From: Deltaproteobacteria bacterium
Lineage (GTDB): Bacteria > Desulfobacterota > Desulfuromonadia > Desulfuromonadales > Geopsychrobacteraceae
Length of the DNA: 64,000 nt
Assembly (NCBI GenBank): GCA_024279255.1
Contig: JAJRRT010000064.1
Coordinates: 1-64,000, forward strand
Reading direction: 5' to 3'
Shown: in pieces, positions 16,763 to 25,523 of the stretch
How positions within the stretch are numbered: the stretch's first letter is position 1
Layout: the number at the start of each line of letters is the position of its first letter
Program-made: the position numbers and the translations under genes
Notes under the pieces: generated by a model
The model's database searches: none
Told to the model about the DNA's origin: nothing
The model's input: only the letters and a program-made list of their open reading frames with translations

Positions 16763-17454
16763 TCGTTAACCACTTCAGTCGTACGCTGACTGTCCAACTC
16801 ATCTACGAGACGTTGCTGTTCTGCCGTCAATTCACTCACCTTTTTTTCAAGGTTGTGTATCTGGTCCATCATACAACTAACGACCTTGGCGACCGGGTCA
16901 GGCAGATTGCCATGCTGAAGATCAACTCCGGACGGTTTATCACCGGACATAACCATTCGGCCGGGGACGCCGACAACCGTACCATTCGGTGGAACTTCCT
17001 TGACGACAACCGAATTGGAGCCGACCTTGGCATTGTCGCCGACGGTAAAGGGACCCAGAATCTTGGCACCGGAACCGACAACAACATTATTACCCAGGGT
17101 TGGGTGACGTTTCTCTTTCGCCCATGAAGTTCCCCCCAGAGTCACCTGATGATAGAGGGTGCAATTCTCGCCAATCTCGGCGGTTTCTCCAATGACAACA
17201 CCCATCCCGTGATCAATGAAAAAGCCACGACCGATCTTGGCCCCGGGGTGAATTTCTATGCCGGTAAAAAAACGGCCGAGATGAGAGATGAAACGCCCCA
17301 GCAAGTAAAGTTTCCGAGTCCAGAGACTGTGAGCGACTCGATAAAAAAGCATCGCATGAAAGCCAGGATAACAAAGGACAATCTCAAAGACATTACGCAC
17401 CGCAGGGTCGCGATCGAATACCGCCCTCAAGTCATCTTTCAAATGAGTAAACAT
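16759..17454 (-). CDS. cysE: Serine O-acetyltransferase
   Basis: 231 residues from ATG 17454, preceded by AGGAAAGGAAG; an upstream in-frame extension lacks family similarity. Short (EpsC/CysE) type: [16 protein letters not shown], then the left-handed beta-helix with hexapeptides ([51 protein letters not shown]). Active-site His residues are in IDHGMG and HPTLG contexts. It makes O-acetylserine from serine and acetyl-CoA, the entry to cysteine synthesis. First gene of the sulfur operon; the C-terminal 30 residues ([21 protein letters not shown]) form an extra coiled coil. Confidence 0.92.
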   Translation of the reverse strand: MFTHLKDDLRAVFDRDPAVRNVFEIVLCYPGFHAMLFYRVAHSLWTRKLYLLGRFISHLGRFFTGIEIHPGAKIGRGFFIDHGMGVVIGETAEIGENCTLYHQVTLGGTSWAKEKRHPTLGNNVVVGSGAKILGPFTVGDNAKVGSNSVVVKEVPPNGTVVGVPGRMVMSGDKPSGVDLQHGNLPDPVAKVVSCMMDQIHNLEKKVSELTAEQQRLVDELDSQRTTEVVNE

Positions 17455-17665
17455 AGATCTTCCTTTCCTGAAGCCACTCAAACACAATACCGACAAACCC
17501 GCTACATCACTATTAAAAGCTGCCGTACGACTAACATACCTGAGTATTATTGTCAATTATTTTTGATGTGATATTTGGATTGTTTTTAGCGGCCACAGAA
17601 CAGGCCGCAATGAGCTTTGGCAGGTTAAAACAAACAAGAAAAAAAGAGCTATATCAATGAAATTC

Positions 17666-19297
17666 TCAGCTGGTCGCTGGCAAACAAAAAGTAAAGCAAC
17701 TCCCCTGACCGATAACACTCTCTGCCCAGATGCGGCCATGATGCGCGTCAACTATTTGCTTACAGATCGAAAGGCCCAGGCCATTCCCATGTTGACCGTC
17801 TGGACTTTGCCGATGACTGAAATCATCAAAGAGAGTTGGTAACAGATTAGCTGCGATTCCAGGGCCACTATCCAATACGGAGACGTAAGAGGATTTATCA
17901 TCGGTCTTAAATTCAAGCTCGATCGTCCCTCCGGTCGGGGTGAACTTAATGGCATTACTCATGAGGTTATAAAAAACACGACGAATGTTTTCTACATCAC
18001 AACGTGCAGGCACTTGCTCCTGACGACACTTAATATTGAGCGTTATTCCGCGACGCTGCATAAGGGGTCGGATGTCCTGCGATGCAGCTTCGATCATCTT
18101 GCGGAGATCTGTATCTTCAATTTCCAGCTCCAGATTGCCCGATTCAATCCGCGACGAATCGAGCAGGTTATTCGTCAATTCAACCAATCGTCGACAACCC
18201 ATCATAAGACCATCGACAAATTCGGTCTGTTGCGAAGAGAAATTTTCGGGTTCGCTCTCCTGAAGCAACATGCAATACCCATCTATCACAGAGACAAGCA
18301 CGCGTAAGTCATGAGCCGCCATATCGAGCCGTGCGCCCCGTGCAGTAAAGTTAGCGTCATCGAGGGGCTCAATCTCCTGACTCTGTGTTTCGGCACTATC
18401 CTGCTGGCTGGCGAGCCGCGCAAAACGTAACGCGCTGGTCGCAACATTTGCAACCAGTTGGCAAAAAGAGATCTCCTCGGCGGCAAAGCCTTCCAGACTT
18501 CGAGCCGTACGCACAACCAAAACCCCAATAACACGCTGACGATCAACCATAGGCAGAACCAGCAAGGAATTAAAGCCAAGCTTTTCGATATACGGCCGGA
18601 CCCCCTCCATAAGGGGGTGCTTGCAAATATTATCTATAAATATTGGTTTACCAGTGCGGATTGTCTCTTGAATCTCAGGATACTTGGCAAGATCTATCTT
18701 AAGACCGTTCAACTCAGGATCATCATTAGACGCCATGACGTAACCAAACTGATCATCTTCCCGAACCATGGTAATCGAGCAGCGATGAACCTCAATAACC
18801 TGACCAATTGCGATAACAACACGTTGCAGAACCTGCGTGCTGTCGAGGTCAGCATTCGCCAAATCTGAAATGCCGGCCAGAAAACGATAATCGACACTGG
18901 GCAAAGCGGAGACCTGAGGCTGTACTTGCGGCTTGATCCGGCTCAAGACTCTGACTAAAAGCTCTTCACTCTGAAAAGGTGAACAGACGAAATCATCAGC
19001 ATCGCAGGAGCATAGACAGGATCCAAGATCGGTCTGACGTGGAGGGACGAGCAGAATAATCGGCAAGCGGGATTCAGAAACACAGGAACGCAATTGTTGA
19101 CAAATAGTCGGATCAGATGTTGCCAGACCAGCATCCAGCAGAACGACCCCTGGACGTAGTCGACGAATTTGACTGGAGGCTGTTATCAGATCACCACAAC
19201 AGTGAACCTGTAACCCTGCCGCACCAAGAATTGACTCGATTTGACTGCAAATCAACCCATTTGATTCAACTATGAGAACCCGCTCCGACATCGACAT
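17666..19297 (-). CDS. Sensor kinase with degenerate receiver and GAF domain
   Basis: 543 residues from ATG 19297, which has GAGGGGG eight bases upstream. Domain order: receiver-like 5-120, GAF about 135-290, HisKA about 328-395 with AAHDLRVLVSVIDGY, and HATPase about 440-543 (NLMSNAIKF, DSGPGIA, GNGLGLSI). The receiver retains Asp55 (VVLLDAGL) but the acidic pair is replaced by VESN and the invariant KP lysine by CSPF, so phosphotransfer through this domain is doubtful. The HisKA motif has HDL in place of HE. Stands alone with a 211-bp gap to cysE; the signal could be a small molecule or redox state bound by GAF. Confidence 0.88.
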   Translation of the reverse strand: MSMSERVLIVESNGLICSQIESILGAAGLQVHCCGDLITASSQIRRLRPGVVLLDAGLATSDPTICQQLRSCVSESRLPIILLVPPRQTDLGSCLCSCDADDFVCSPFQSEELLVRVLSRIKPQVQPQVSALPSVDYRFLAGISDLANADLDSTQVLQRVVIAIGQVIEVHRCSITMVREDDQFGYVMASNDDPELNGLKIDLAKYPEIQETIRTGKPIFIDNICKHPLMEGVRPYIEKLGFNSLLVLPMVDRQRVIGVLVVRTARSLEGFAAEEISFCQLVANVATSALRFARLASQQDSAETQSQEIEPLDDANFTARGARLDMAAHDLRVLVSVIDGYCMLLQESEPENFSSQQTEFVDGLMMGCRRLVELTNNLLDSSRIESGNLELEIEDTDLRKMIEAASQDIRPLMQRRGITLNIKCRQEQVPARCDVENIRRVFYNLMSNAIKFTPTGGTIELEFKTDDKSSYVSVLDSGPGIAANLLPTLFDDFSHRQSPDGQHGNGLGLSICKQIVDAHHGRIWAESVIGQGSCFTFCLPATS

Positions 19298-19562
19298 TTC
19301 CGCCCCCTCACCATTAATATTATAAAAATTCACATCAGCACTCACTTAGACTGCAGAATTCATACCTGACTGGGATATTAGCATATATTATTAACAGTAG
19401 CTTATATAGTAGGAGTCTGCATCATATTTTCTTGAGTTTTCTATAAAAAAACATAACAACGCTTTTTTTCGTGCATAAGAAAAAGCGCCATATGACCTTA
19501 GCGCGCGTGTTATCACTAGTAAGCAGGTCAAGAATCAAACAAAATAAAACAGCTAACATATG

Positions 19563-19598
19563 TTGAATCTTCCTATCGACAACTGTATACAATATACA
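19563..19598 (+). promoter_or_regulatory. Fumarase promoter with overlapping palindrome
   Basis: TTGAAT (19563-19568), 17-base spacer, TATACA (19586-19591). An inverted repeat TGTATA-caa-TATACA (19584-19598) covers the -10 element and is placed like an operator. It lies about 77 bp before the fumarase ATG. Confidence 0.45.
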
Positions 19599-19674
19599 TA
19601 TACTGCATTTCTTCAGTTCTATAGTGATCCACAATATCGCTAAGATACCTTTCAATTGACAAGGAGTGAGACCC

Positions 19675-21294
19675 ATGCCCGACTTTTTCTATCAGGACCC
19701 CTTCCCTCTTGCGAAAGACACAACCAAATACTATAAGGTTGAAGGTTCGGAAAAGTTTGTCAGTGTCGCAAATTTTGACGGTCAAGATGTTCTCAAGGTC
19801 ACCCCTGAAGCCCTGACCGTACTCTCAAACCAGGCAATGAAAGACATCTCTTTCATGCTGCGGCCTGAGCACAACGAACAGGTTGCAAAAATCCTGAGTG
19901 ATCCCGAAGCTTCACAGAACGATCGTGGGGTCGCCATGGCTTTTTTGCGCAACGCAGAGATCTCTGCCAATTTCGAGCTACCGATCTGTCAAGACACCGG
20001 AACCGCAACTGTTGTCGCCAAAAAAGGCCAACAGGTCTGGACAAACGGTAACGATTGCGAACGTATCTCCGAAGGTATTTACAAAACCTACGTTGAAGAG
20101 AACCTCCGCTATAGTCAGACCGTCGCTCTGGATATGTATAAAGAGAAAAATACCGGTACCAACCTGCCTGCCCAGATAGATATCATGGCGACCGAGGGAG
20201 ATGCTTACAAGTTCCTGTTCGTCGCCAAGGGTGGCGGTTCCGCCAACAAGACCATGCTTTTTCAGGAGACCAAGGCTCTTCTTAACCCGGAAACACTTTA
20301 TAATTTCCTGGTCGCCAAAATGAAGACTCTCGGCACTGCTGCTTGTCCGCCCTACCATATGGCGTTTGTTATCGGTGGAACCTCGGCAGATGCCTGCATG
20401 AAGACTGTCAAACTGGCAACAGCGAAAGAACTGGACGGCCTTCCTTCTGAAGGGAATGATCACGGTCAAGCATTCAGAGATCTTGAGTTAGAAACAAAAC
20501 TTCTCAAGGCAGCTCAAGACCTGGGGATTGGCGCACAGTTCGGGGGCAAGTACTTCGCCCACGATGTCCGGGTTATTCGCTTGCCTCGTCACGGTGCTTC
20601 GTGCCCCGTCGGTATGGCTGTTTCCTGCTCGGCTGACCGGAACATCAAGGCTAAAATCACCAAGGACGGTCTATTCGTCGAAGAGATGGACCGCAACCCG
20701 GGCCGCCTGATTCCTGATGAATATCGTAACAAAGAAAGCCTCGGCACTCAGATCGACCTTGATCGACCCATGACCGAGATTCTTGCCGATCTGTCTAAGC
20801 TGGAAGTTGGTGCCCCGCTGTTACTGAAAGGCACAATCGTTGTCGGACGTGACATCGCTCACTCCAAGTTCAAAGAGGTGCTCGACAGCGGCAAGCCGCT
20901 ACCTGACTACCTCAAAAAGCACCCGATCTACTATGCAGGGCCAGCTAAAACCCCAGCCGGAAAGGCTTCCGGCTCCTTCGGTCCGACGACAGCCGGGCGG
21001 ATGGATTCCTATGTCGGCCTGTTACAAGAGAACGGTGGCTCGATGGTGATGATCGCCAAAGGCAACCGCAGCCAACAGGTCACGGACGCTTGCAAGAAGT
21101 TCGGTGGATTCTACCTGGGGTCTATCGGCGGTCCGGCTGCCGTACTCGCCGAAGAGAACATCAAGAAGGTTGAGTGCATCGACTATCCCGAGTTGGGAAT
21201 GGAGGCCGTGTGGAAGATCGAAGTTGAAGACTTCCCGGCCTTTATCCTGGTCGATGACAAGGGTAACGACTTCTTCAAAACGCTCGGCCTCTGA
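19675..21294 (+). CDS. fumA: Fumarate hydratase, class I (Fe-S)
   Basis: 539 residues from ATG 19675, with AAGGAG spaced eight bases; the upstream GTG at 19666 sits inside that site. Single-chain class I fumarase: alpha part with [14 protein letters not shown] (about 105), [21 protein letters not shown] and GGTSADACM, then beta part with [19 protein letters not shown]-like residues and the C-terminal [10 protein letters not shown] and [12 protein letters not shown]. Three cysteines bind a 4Fe-4S cluster whose free iron carries out hydration of fumarate to malate. It acts in the TCA cycle, central to acetate oxidation in this group. A strong terminator follows. Confidence 0.95.
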   Translation: MPDFFYQDPFPLAKDTTKYYKVEGSEKFVSVANFDGQDVLKVTPEALTVLSNQAMKDISFMLRPEHNEQVAKILSDPEASQNDRGVAMAFLRNAEISANFELPICQDTGTATVVAKKGQQVWTNGNDCERISEGIYKTYVEENLRYSQTVALDMYKEKNTGTNLPAQIDIMATEGDAYKFLFVAKGGGSANKTMLFQETKALLNPETLYNFLVAKMKTLGTAACPPYHMAFVIGGTSADACMKTVKLATAKELDGLPSEGNDHGQAFRDLELETKLLKAAQDLGIGAQFGGKYFAHDVRVIRLPRHGASCPVGMAVSCSADRNIKAKITKDGLFVEEMDRNPGRLIPDEYRNKESLGTQIDLDRPMTEILADLSKLEVGAPLLLKGTIVVGRDIAHSKFKEVLDSGKPLPDYLKKHPIYYAGPAKTPAGKASGSFGPTTAGRMDSYVGLLQENGGSMVMIAKGNRSQQVTDACKKFGGFYLGSIGGPAAVLAEENIKKVECIDYPELGMEAVWKIEVEDFPAFILVDDKGNDFFKTLGL

Positions 21295-21317
21295 TACTCA
21301 GTACAAATTCTGCCACT

Positions 21318-21352
21318 AAAAAGCCCCCGGTCTACTGGCCGGGGGCTTTTTA
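21318..21352 (+). terminator. Rho-independent terminator after fumarase
   Basis: Stem AAAGCCCCCGG and CCGGGGGCTTTT around a short TCTACT-type loop, followed by T residues; 24 bp past the fumarase stop and just before the VanZ-like gene. Confidence 0.9.
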
Positions 21353-21364
21353 TAGGAAATAAGA

Positions 21365-21733
21365 ATGAAACCCATGCGCATTTTTCAGTTCTGGCTGTTC
21401 TTGTTCTTCTGCAGCTACCTGAGCCTTACTCCTGCGCCGCCAACCGTCATGCTGTCATTTTCCGATAAATTACTCCATTCTGTCGGCTACATGGCCCTCT
21501 ACCTCTCCTGTTCAGTGGCGTATCCCCAGTCAATCCTGACAATACGAAAACTGACGTTACTATTGAGCTACTCCATCATGATTGAAGTTTTTCAACACTT
21601 CATTCCGAATCGTGGGTTCTCATTATTCGATATTCTCGCCAATGCTTGTGGATTGATTCTCGGATTAATTCTCGTAACCATCCTGACTCAGCGGATAGAA
21701 AGCACAGCTCGAAAAGTTAAAGGGCAATCTTAG
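21365..21733 (+). CDS. VanZ-like small membrane protein
   Basis: 122 residues with four predicted membrane helices. The stretch FSDKLLHSVGYMALYLS followed by IMIEVFQHFIPNRGFSLFDILANACGLILG is the VanZ/PF04892 signature (SDK..H...Y and E..Q...P.R..s..D..aN..G). Members are poorly understood membrane proteins; VanZ itself gives low teicoplanin resistance. AGGAAATAAGA supplies the ribosome site. Its transcription probably depends on read-through of the fumarase terminator or an unseen promoter. Confidence 0.75.
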   Translation: MKPMRIFQFWLFLFFCSYLSLTPAPPTVMLSFSDKLLHSVGYMALYLSCSVAYPQSILTIRKLTLLLSYSIMIEVFQHFIPNRGFSLFDILANACGLILGLILVTILTQRIESTARKVKGQS

Positions 21734-22081
21734 CCATTACCAGTTAACGATCTACCCTGACAGTGTTTTCTTCGGTATGGAAAAGAATGAATTGAGGCCT
21801 AAATTGATATTTTTCCACGGTCTCAAATCATCAGCAATCCATACATACCGATTCAGTCGGGTTTTTAATATTCCTGATTATCTAAGAATTGCAAAAAAAA
21901 TCGATGTTTCCCAACGAAGAAGCGCAAAACCCAAGCCTATAAATGCTAGAATGTCTTCTGTTCTTTGACGTGAACCGAAGACAGGTTGATATGGCAAAGT
22001 CTTATTTAGGTTGATTTGCTATCACCAAAGTCAATAGCCTTCAATTTCAATCTTTTTTAGAATTATCGAGGGGGTAGAGTC
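21734..22081. other. 348-bp intergenic region, no gene seen
   Basis: AT-rich sequence between the VanZ-like gene and an exported coiled-coil protein. A 63-codon frame at 21777-21968 has no ribosome site of quality and no recognisable sequence, so I do not call it. No terminator or clear promoter found. Confidence 0.4.
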
Positions 22082-22630
22082 ATGAGAAAATTATTCATTT
22101 TAGTTGTTTTTCTGTTGTTCCTGTTTCAACCATTCATTGCCATTGCCATTGCTGTTGAATCTCAACCTAACGATCAAGATGGGTTGGCCCTTGAAATTTT
22201 TCAAATGACACAAACCTTAGAAGGTTTAATACAACAATTTAAGTCTCAGCAATCAAAGATTAGTGAATATCAAAAACTTCAGACCGCAATATCCTATCTC
22301 AGCTTTCGCTCAAGAACTATCGAGATGCTGAAGTATGATTTACGCTTTAAAAAAGAACGCCGAGAAACTATCGAATCAAACATTGAAAGAATAAAAGATG
22401 ATCCAGACGCTTGGGATAAGCTTGTAAAAGGGTTTCAAGCAAAAACTCCCAACAGTTCCTCGGAGCAATCAAGACCATCAGAGCTAAGGTTAAAGCTTTA
22501 CAAAGACAAACTTGATGGAATCAATAGTGAAATCATTGCACTTGAGACTGAAATTCAAGGATTGCTGGATGAGTTGTCAACTTTCGAATCATACGTGCAG
22601 GAGAAACTTGGGCTTATCAGCTCCAGATAG
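22082..22630 (+). CDS. Exported coiled-coil protein, function unknown
   Basis: 182 residues with a signal peptide (LFILVVFLLFLFQPFIAIAIA, cleaved near 24) and GAGGGGGT ahead of the ATG. The mature part is highly helical and charged: QMTQTLEGLIQQFKSQQSKISEY, ERRETIESNIERIKDD and KLDGINSEIIALETEIQGLLDEL point to two coiled-coil segments. Its base composition is more AT-rich than the operons around it, which could indicate recent arrival. No family recognised. Confidence 0.6.
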   Translation: MRKLFILVVFLLFLFQPFIAIAIAVESQPNDQDGLALEIFQMTQTLEGLIQQFKSQQSKISEYQKLQTAISYLSFRSRTIEMLKYDLRFKKERRETIESNIERIKDDPDAWDKLVKGFQAKTPNSSSEQSRPSELRLKLYKDKLDGINSEIIALETEIQGLLDELSTFESYVQEKLGLISSR

Positions 22631-22779
22631 GCGGACAGTGAATACCTTCTGAAAAGTCAGCCATTCTGAGATTTGAAACGTTTACCACTTCCTGAAGACA
22701 CTCTGGCACTTTGGAGCTACACACTCTATAATTCGGCATCAATATCCACCGTTATCCCCAGAACGGACAGGTCGTAGCC

Positions 22780-23877
22780 ATGAGTACCCTTAACAAAACA
22801 ATCCGGATGTTTCTCGACAGTATCGGCCGTCGAGAAGACTACGAATTCTATCTTGATAAATTCAAGGCCGAACGCTCAGCCTGTTTCGCCCTGCTCTGCC
22901 CGGATCAGGAGAGTATCGAAGCGGGAGCCGAAGTCTTGGCTTTCGACCTGCTTTTCCTGCTACGGCTTGAGCTGGCCCCGGCCATCCTGCTGTACGGAGA
23001 ACAAGCTGACCGCCTGCGCAATCTGCTCGCCCGCGAAGCGATCTTTGTCTTTCATTCTCTTGAGAGTGGTAACGTCCAGGAGTTTATTCAGCGCGCCAGT
23101 CGGTCAGAGAATATTCCGGTGCTGGTTGCGCAGGATGTTGATCTTGAAACTGTACTGCTCCAGTTGGTGCCAGATGTTGCGCAACGTATCCACCTGGTGC
23201 GAGCCGCCGGTGGCTTGAAAAATGCTGCCGGGGAGCTATTGCCGAATGTCTATACCCAGGTAGAAAATTGTGAACCGGTACAGACTCTGGATCTCGATTT
23301 GTTGGCTTTAGGCAAAAAACTGTTAGAAGAACGACCCGGTATTCACCTGACTGTCACTTCACCACTCAACCTGCTGCAGGAGATCTTTACCGTCAAGGGG
23401 GCGGGCACCCTGTTTCGCAAAGGGAGCCACATTCAACATGTCGCAGGCTTAGACGGCGTCGATCAGACCCGATTGATCGATCTACTCGAAACAAGTTTCA
23501 ATAAGAAGCTCAAGAGCCTCTCCTTCATGGACAATATCAGTGACAGTTATATTGATCAGAACTACCGGGGGGCGGTGTTGCTTGAAAAGCACCCTGCAGG
23601 GCTTTATCTCTCCAAGTACGCTGTCGGCCGTGAAGCCCGCGGCGAAGGCTTGGCGCTGGAACTCTGGCGAGCGGTCTGCGCTAATCAAGGGCCGCTTTTC
23701 TGGCGCTCTAACCGGACAAACCCTTTCAACGCCTGGTATCAGCAACAAGCCGACGGTTATCATCTGACCGGGAAATGGCAGATCTTCTGGCGCGGAATTC
23801 CCACCGCCAGCATTTCCGAGGTCATTGAATACTGCTGCACGCGCGCTGAAGATTTCATCGGGACAAATAACGACTGA
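22780..23877 (+). CDS. N-acetylglutamate-synthase-like protein with NAT domain
   Basis: 365 residues. The C-terminal third (about 250-355) matches the NAT domain of the vertebrate-type N-acetylglutamate synthase (PF04768): YRGAVLLEKHPAGLYLSKYAVG, GEGLALELWRAVC, FWRSNRTNPFNAWYQQQADG and WQIFWRGI. The N-terminal 230 residues correspond in position to the amino-acid-kinase domain but lack the usual glycine-rich phosphate loop, so kinase activity is unlikely. Probable reaction: acetyl-CoA plus glutamate to N-acetylglutamate for arginine synthesis. No arg genes adjoin, and an alternative acceptor amine is possible. Confidence 0.65.
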   Translation: MSTLNKTIRMFLDSIGRREDYEFYLDKFKAERSACFALLCPDQESIEAGAEVLAFDLLFLLRLELAPAILLYGEQADRLRNLLAREAIFVFHSLESGNVQEFIQRASRSENIPVLVAQDVDLETVLLQLVPDVAQRIHLVRAAGGLKNAAGELLPNVYTQVENCEPVQTLDLDLLALGKKLLEERPGIHLTVTSPLNLLQEIFTVKGAGTLFRKGSHIQHVAGLDGVDQTRLIDLLETSFNKKLKSLSFMDNISDSYIDQNYRGAVLLEKHPAGLYLSKYAVGREARGEGLALELWRAVCANQGPLFWRSNRTNPFNAWYQQQADGYHLTGKWQIFWRGIPTASISEVIEYCCTRAEDFIGTNND

Positions 23878-23911
23878 AATCTTCCCCTTTTCTGATGTTC
23901 AGAGTGAAAGA

Positions 23912-24250
23912 CTATCCACAGAGCACGTCGGTCTTGGCGGCCATGATGAAATCATTACGATGCAGACCGCCTATCGTATGCGTCCACCACTCCACAGACA
24001 CCCTCCCCCACTCGGTCAGCAGAGCCGGGTGATGCCCCTCTTGCTCTGCCAGTGCACCAACCTTGTTGGTAAAATCCAGCGCCTCGACGAAATTACGGAA
24101 TTTAAACACCCGCCTCAGACGTTCAATGCCATCAATGGTGACAATCTCCCAGTTGGGAACCTGCTCGCGATAGGGTTTGATCTCCTCAGCCGTGGCTTTT
24201 GGTACAGCGCTGCGGCAAGGTTCGCAGTGTTGTATGCCGATGTTTTTCAT
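23912..24250 (-). CDS. phhB: 4a-hydroxytetrahydrobiopterin dehydratase (PhhB/PCD)
   Basis: 112 residues, the family's usual size. Motif EGHHPALLTEWGRVSVEWWTH contains the catalytic His pair and the Trp region of pterin-4a-carbinolamine dehydratase; FKFRNFVEALDFTNKV is the first helix. It recycles the pterin cofactor of aromatic amino acid hydroxylases, and in bacteria without such hydroxylases it may have a molybdopterin-related role. It converges on the NAT protein gene with a 34-bp gap. Confidence 0.9.
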   Translation of the reverse strand: MKNIGIQHCEPCRSAVPKATAEEIKPYREQVPNWEIVTIDGIERLRRVFKFRNFVEALDFTNKVGALAEQEGHHPALLTEWGRVSVEWWTHTIGGLHRNDFIMAAKTDVLCG

Positions 24251-24433
24251 ATCCCGTCTCCGTTCGCTTATTGTAACACTGGGACGGGGGAGGATTGATA
24301 GGTGGGAGGGTGACTGCGACTTAGACTAGGTGACAATCGACAGCCGTCATCTTTAGTTAAAATACGGGAAGTGTCCCTAGTTATCCGAGCCCAGCACGGG
24401 TCCCCAAGATTGACTCGAACAGATAAGGCACCT

Positions 24434-24475
24434 TAAAAAACGCCGCCAACCTGCCTGCGAAAGTTGGCGAAAGGA
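24434..24475 (-). terminator. Terminator hairpin, minus strand
   Basis: On the minus strand CGCCAAC ... GTTGGCG closes a 12-base loop and is followed by GCGTTTTTTAAGG. It lies upstream of phhB and may end a minus-strand transcript starting in the AT-rich region. Confidence 0.6.
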
Positions 24476-24527
24476 AATATAATCCGGCCTGGCTTGCATA
24501 TCCACTGACTATTTATTGATTTGGTTA

Positions 24528-24582
24528 CCAAAAAACACAAAAGCCACCTCTCAGCGCCCAGCTGAAAAGCGGCTCTCAATTT
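24528..24582 (-). terminator. Strong strand-specific terminator
   Basis: Minus strand: AGCCGCTTTTCAGC pairs along all 14 bases with GCTGAGAGGTGGCT using several G-U pairs, loop TGGGC, then TTTTGTGTTTTTTGG. The G-U pairs become A-C mismatches on the other strand, so only a minus-strand RNA folds this way. No protein gene upstream explains it. Confidence 0.65.
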
Positions 24583-25044
24583 GATAATCAATTTATCCGT
24601 CCCGGAATCCCCCATCCGAACCATCCATGTTTCATTAATTAAACGGCTTTCAACTTATAACCGTCCGCAATCTCCCCTGCCAATCAATCATCTCAGCCAA
24701 GGATGGCCTCAGCATTAACAAATTTGACAACATAATCAACAGACCTTTTTGTGCATTTCACAACAATGATTCATATTGCATTCACTTAATACAAAGAATC
24801 CCTTCATATAGAGGCTATTATTAAAACAATAAAACGAGAATACTCATAAATAATAAATACTTGAAGTACTTGTCTTGTCATTACAAATTGGGATATAATC
24901 TAATTATTATCGGAATAGTATTTTAAGTATTCAACCTAATCTTAGTATTGTATTTATTAAGTAAATACTAAGCAAAGAGGCTTGTAACAAACTAGTTAAA
25001 CAATAAAATCTTTATCATTGACAATTAAGAATGAGGATTTAAAT

Positions 25045-25440
25045 ATGAAATGCTATACATCAAAAATTGACGTTCTATTGTCTCAGCTTGAACTCTATTC
25101 GGATCAGGATGCTGATAAATTCGAAGCGACCAGAAAAGAGCTCCTCCAGACAGCTATCGATAGCTATCCCGATGAATATCGGAAGAGAGCTCAGGGAATT
25201 CAGTTTGAGCTCGATTGTGAGCTAAGAAAATATAAAAACCCGGTTGCGCGCATGAACAGAATGGTGGAGCTTTTCTGGGAGAAATTTGAGGAGTTCAATC
25301 TTGTGATCAACGAGCCGACCTCGGTATGTGCTGCGCGGGAAAAAGCTTCAACCCCCGCGAAAGTCATCGCCCTTTCGGCGAGCGGCAGAATTGTAGGGAC
25401 AATAGAGAAACGCCGTCAGAGTAATCACCCTGACTTCTGA
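25045..25440 (+). CDS. DUF3135-like protein
   Basis: 131 residues from ATG 25045, with GAGGA spaced eight bases (an earlier in-frame start at 25018 lacks this). DADKFEATRKELLQTAIDS, RAQGIQFELDCELRKYKNP and ARMNRMVELFWEKFEEF match the pattern of DUF3135 proteins as I recall them: a short helical protein of unknown function common in proteobacteria. The C-terminal 45 residues (TPAKVIALSASGRIVG) are extra. Stands alone; ends in a terminator shared with the M42 peptidase operon. Confidence 0.65.
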   Translation: MKCYTSKIDVLLSQLELYSDQDADKFEATRKELLQTAIDSYPDEYRKRAQGIQFELDCELRKYKNPVARMNRMVELFWEKFEEFNLVINEPTSVCAAREKASTPAKVIALSASGRIVGTIEKRRQSNHPDF

Positions 25441-25442
25441 TA

Positions 25443-25495
25443 AAAGAAAAACCGCCCGCAAGAAAGAGTAATGATCTCCCTGCGGGCGGTTCTGT
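25443..25495. terminator. Bidirectional terminator
   Basis: Perfect 10-base stem ACCGCCCGCA (25451-25460) and TGCGGGCGGT (25481-25490). On the minus strand the stem is followed by TTTTTCTTTTA, so it ends the operon running from miaB to the M42 peptidase; it also stops the DUF3135-like gene. Confidence 0.8.
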
Positions 25496-25523
25496 ATAGT
25501 TTCAACCCCTCCCCTTTTTTAAA

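Larger units (their letters stand above)
24251..25044. other. 794-bp AT-rich intergenic region
   Basis: No protein gene can be supported. The left half (24430-24620) holds two minus-strand terminator-like hairpins and may be the 3' part of an untranslated RNA. The right half (24630-25044) is about 70 percent A+T and holds a plus-strand promoter candidate (TTGTCT 24870-24875, 18-base spacer, TATAAT 24894-24899) and a 9-base inverted repeat CTTAGTATT/AATACTAAG (about 24941-24973) before the DUF3135-like gene. Confidence 0.5.

Noticed and set aside
21777-21968. 63-codon plus-strand ORF upstream of the exported coiled-coil gene
   Set aside because: No ribosome site, no recognisable sequence and AT-rich composition like the surrounding spacer; probably chance.
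24433-24624. 63-codon minus-strand ORF in the AT-rich gap
   Set aside because: It spans two terminator hairpins; the structure explains the sequence better than a protein.
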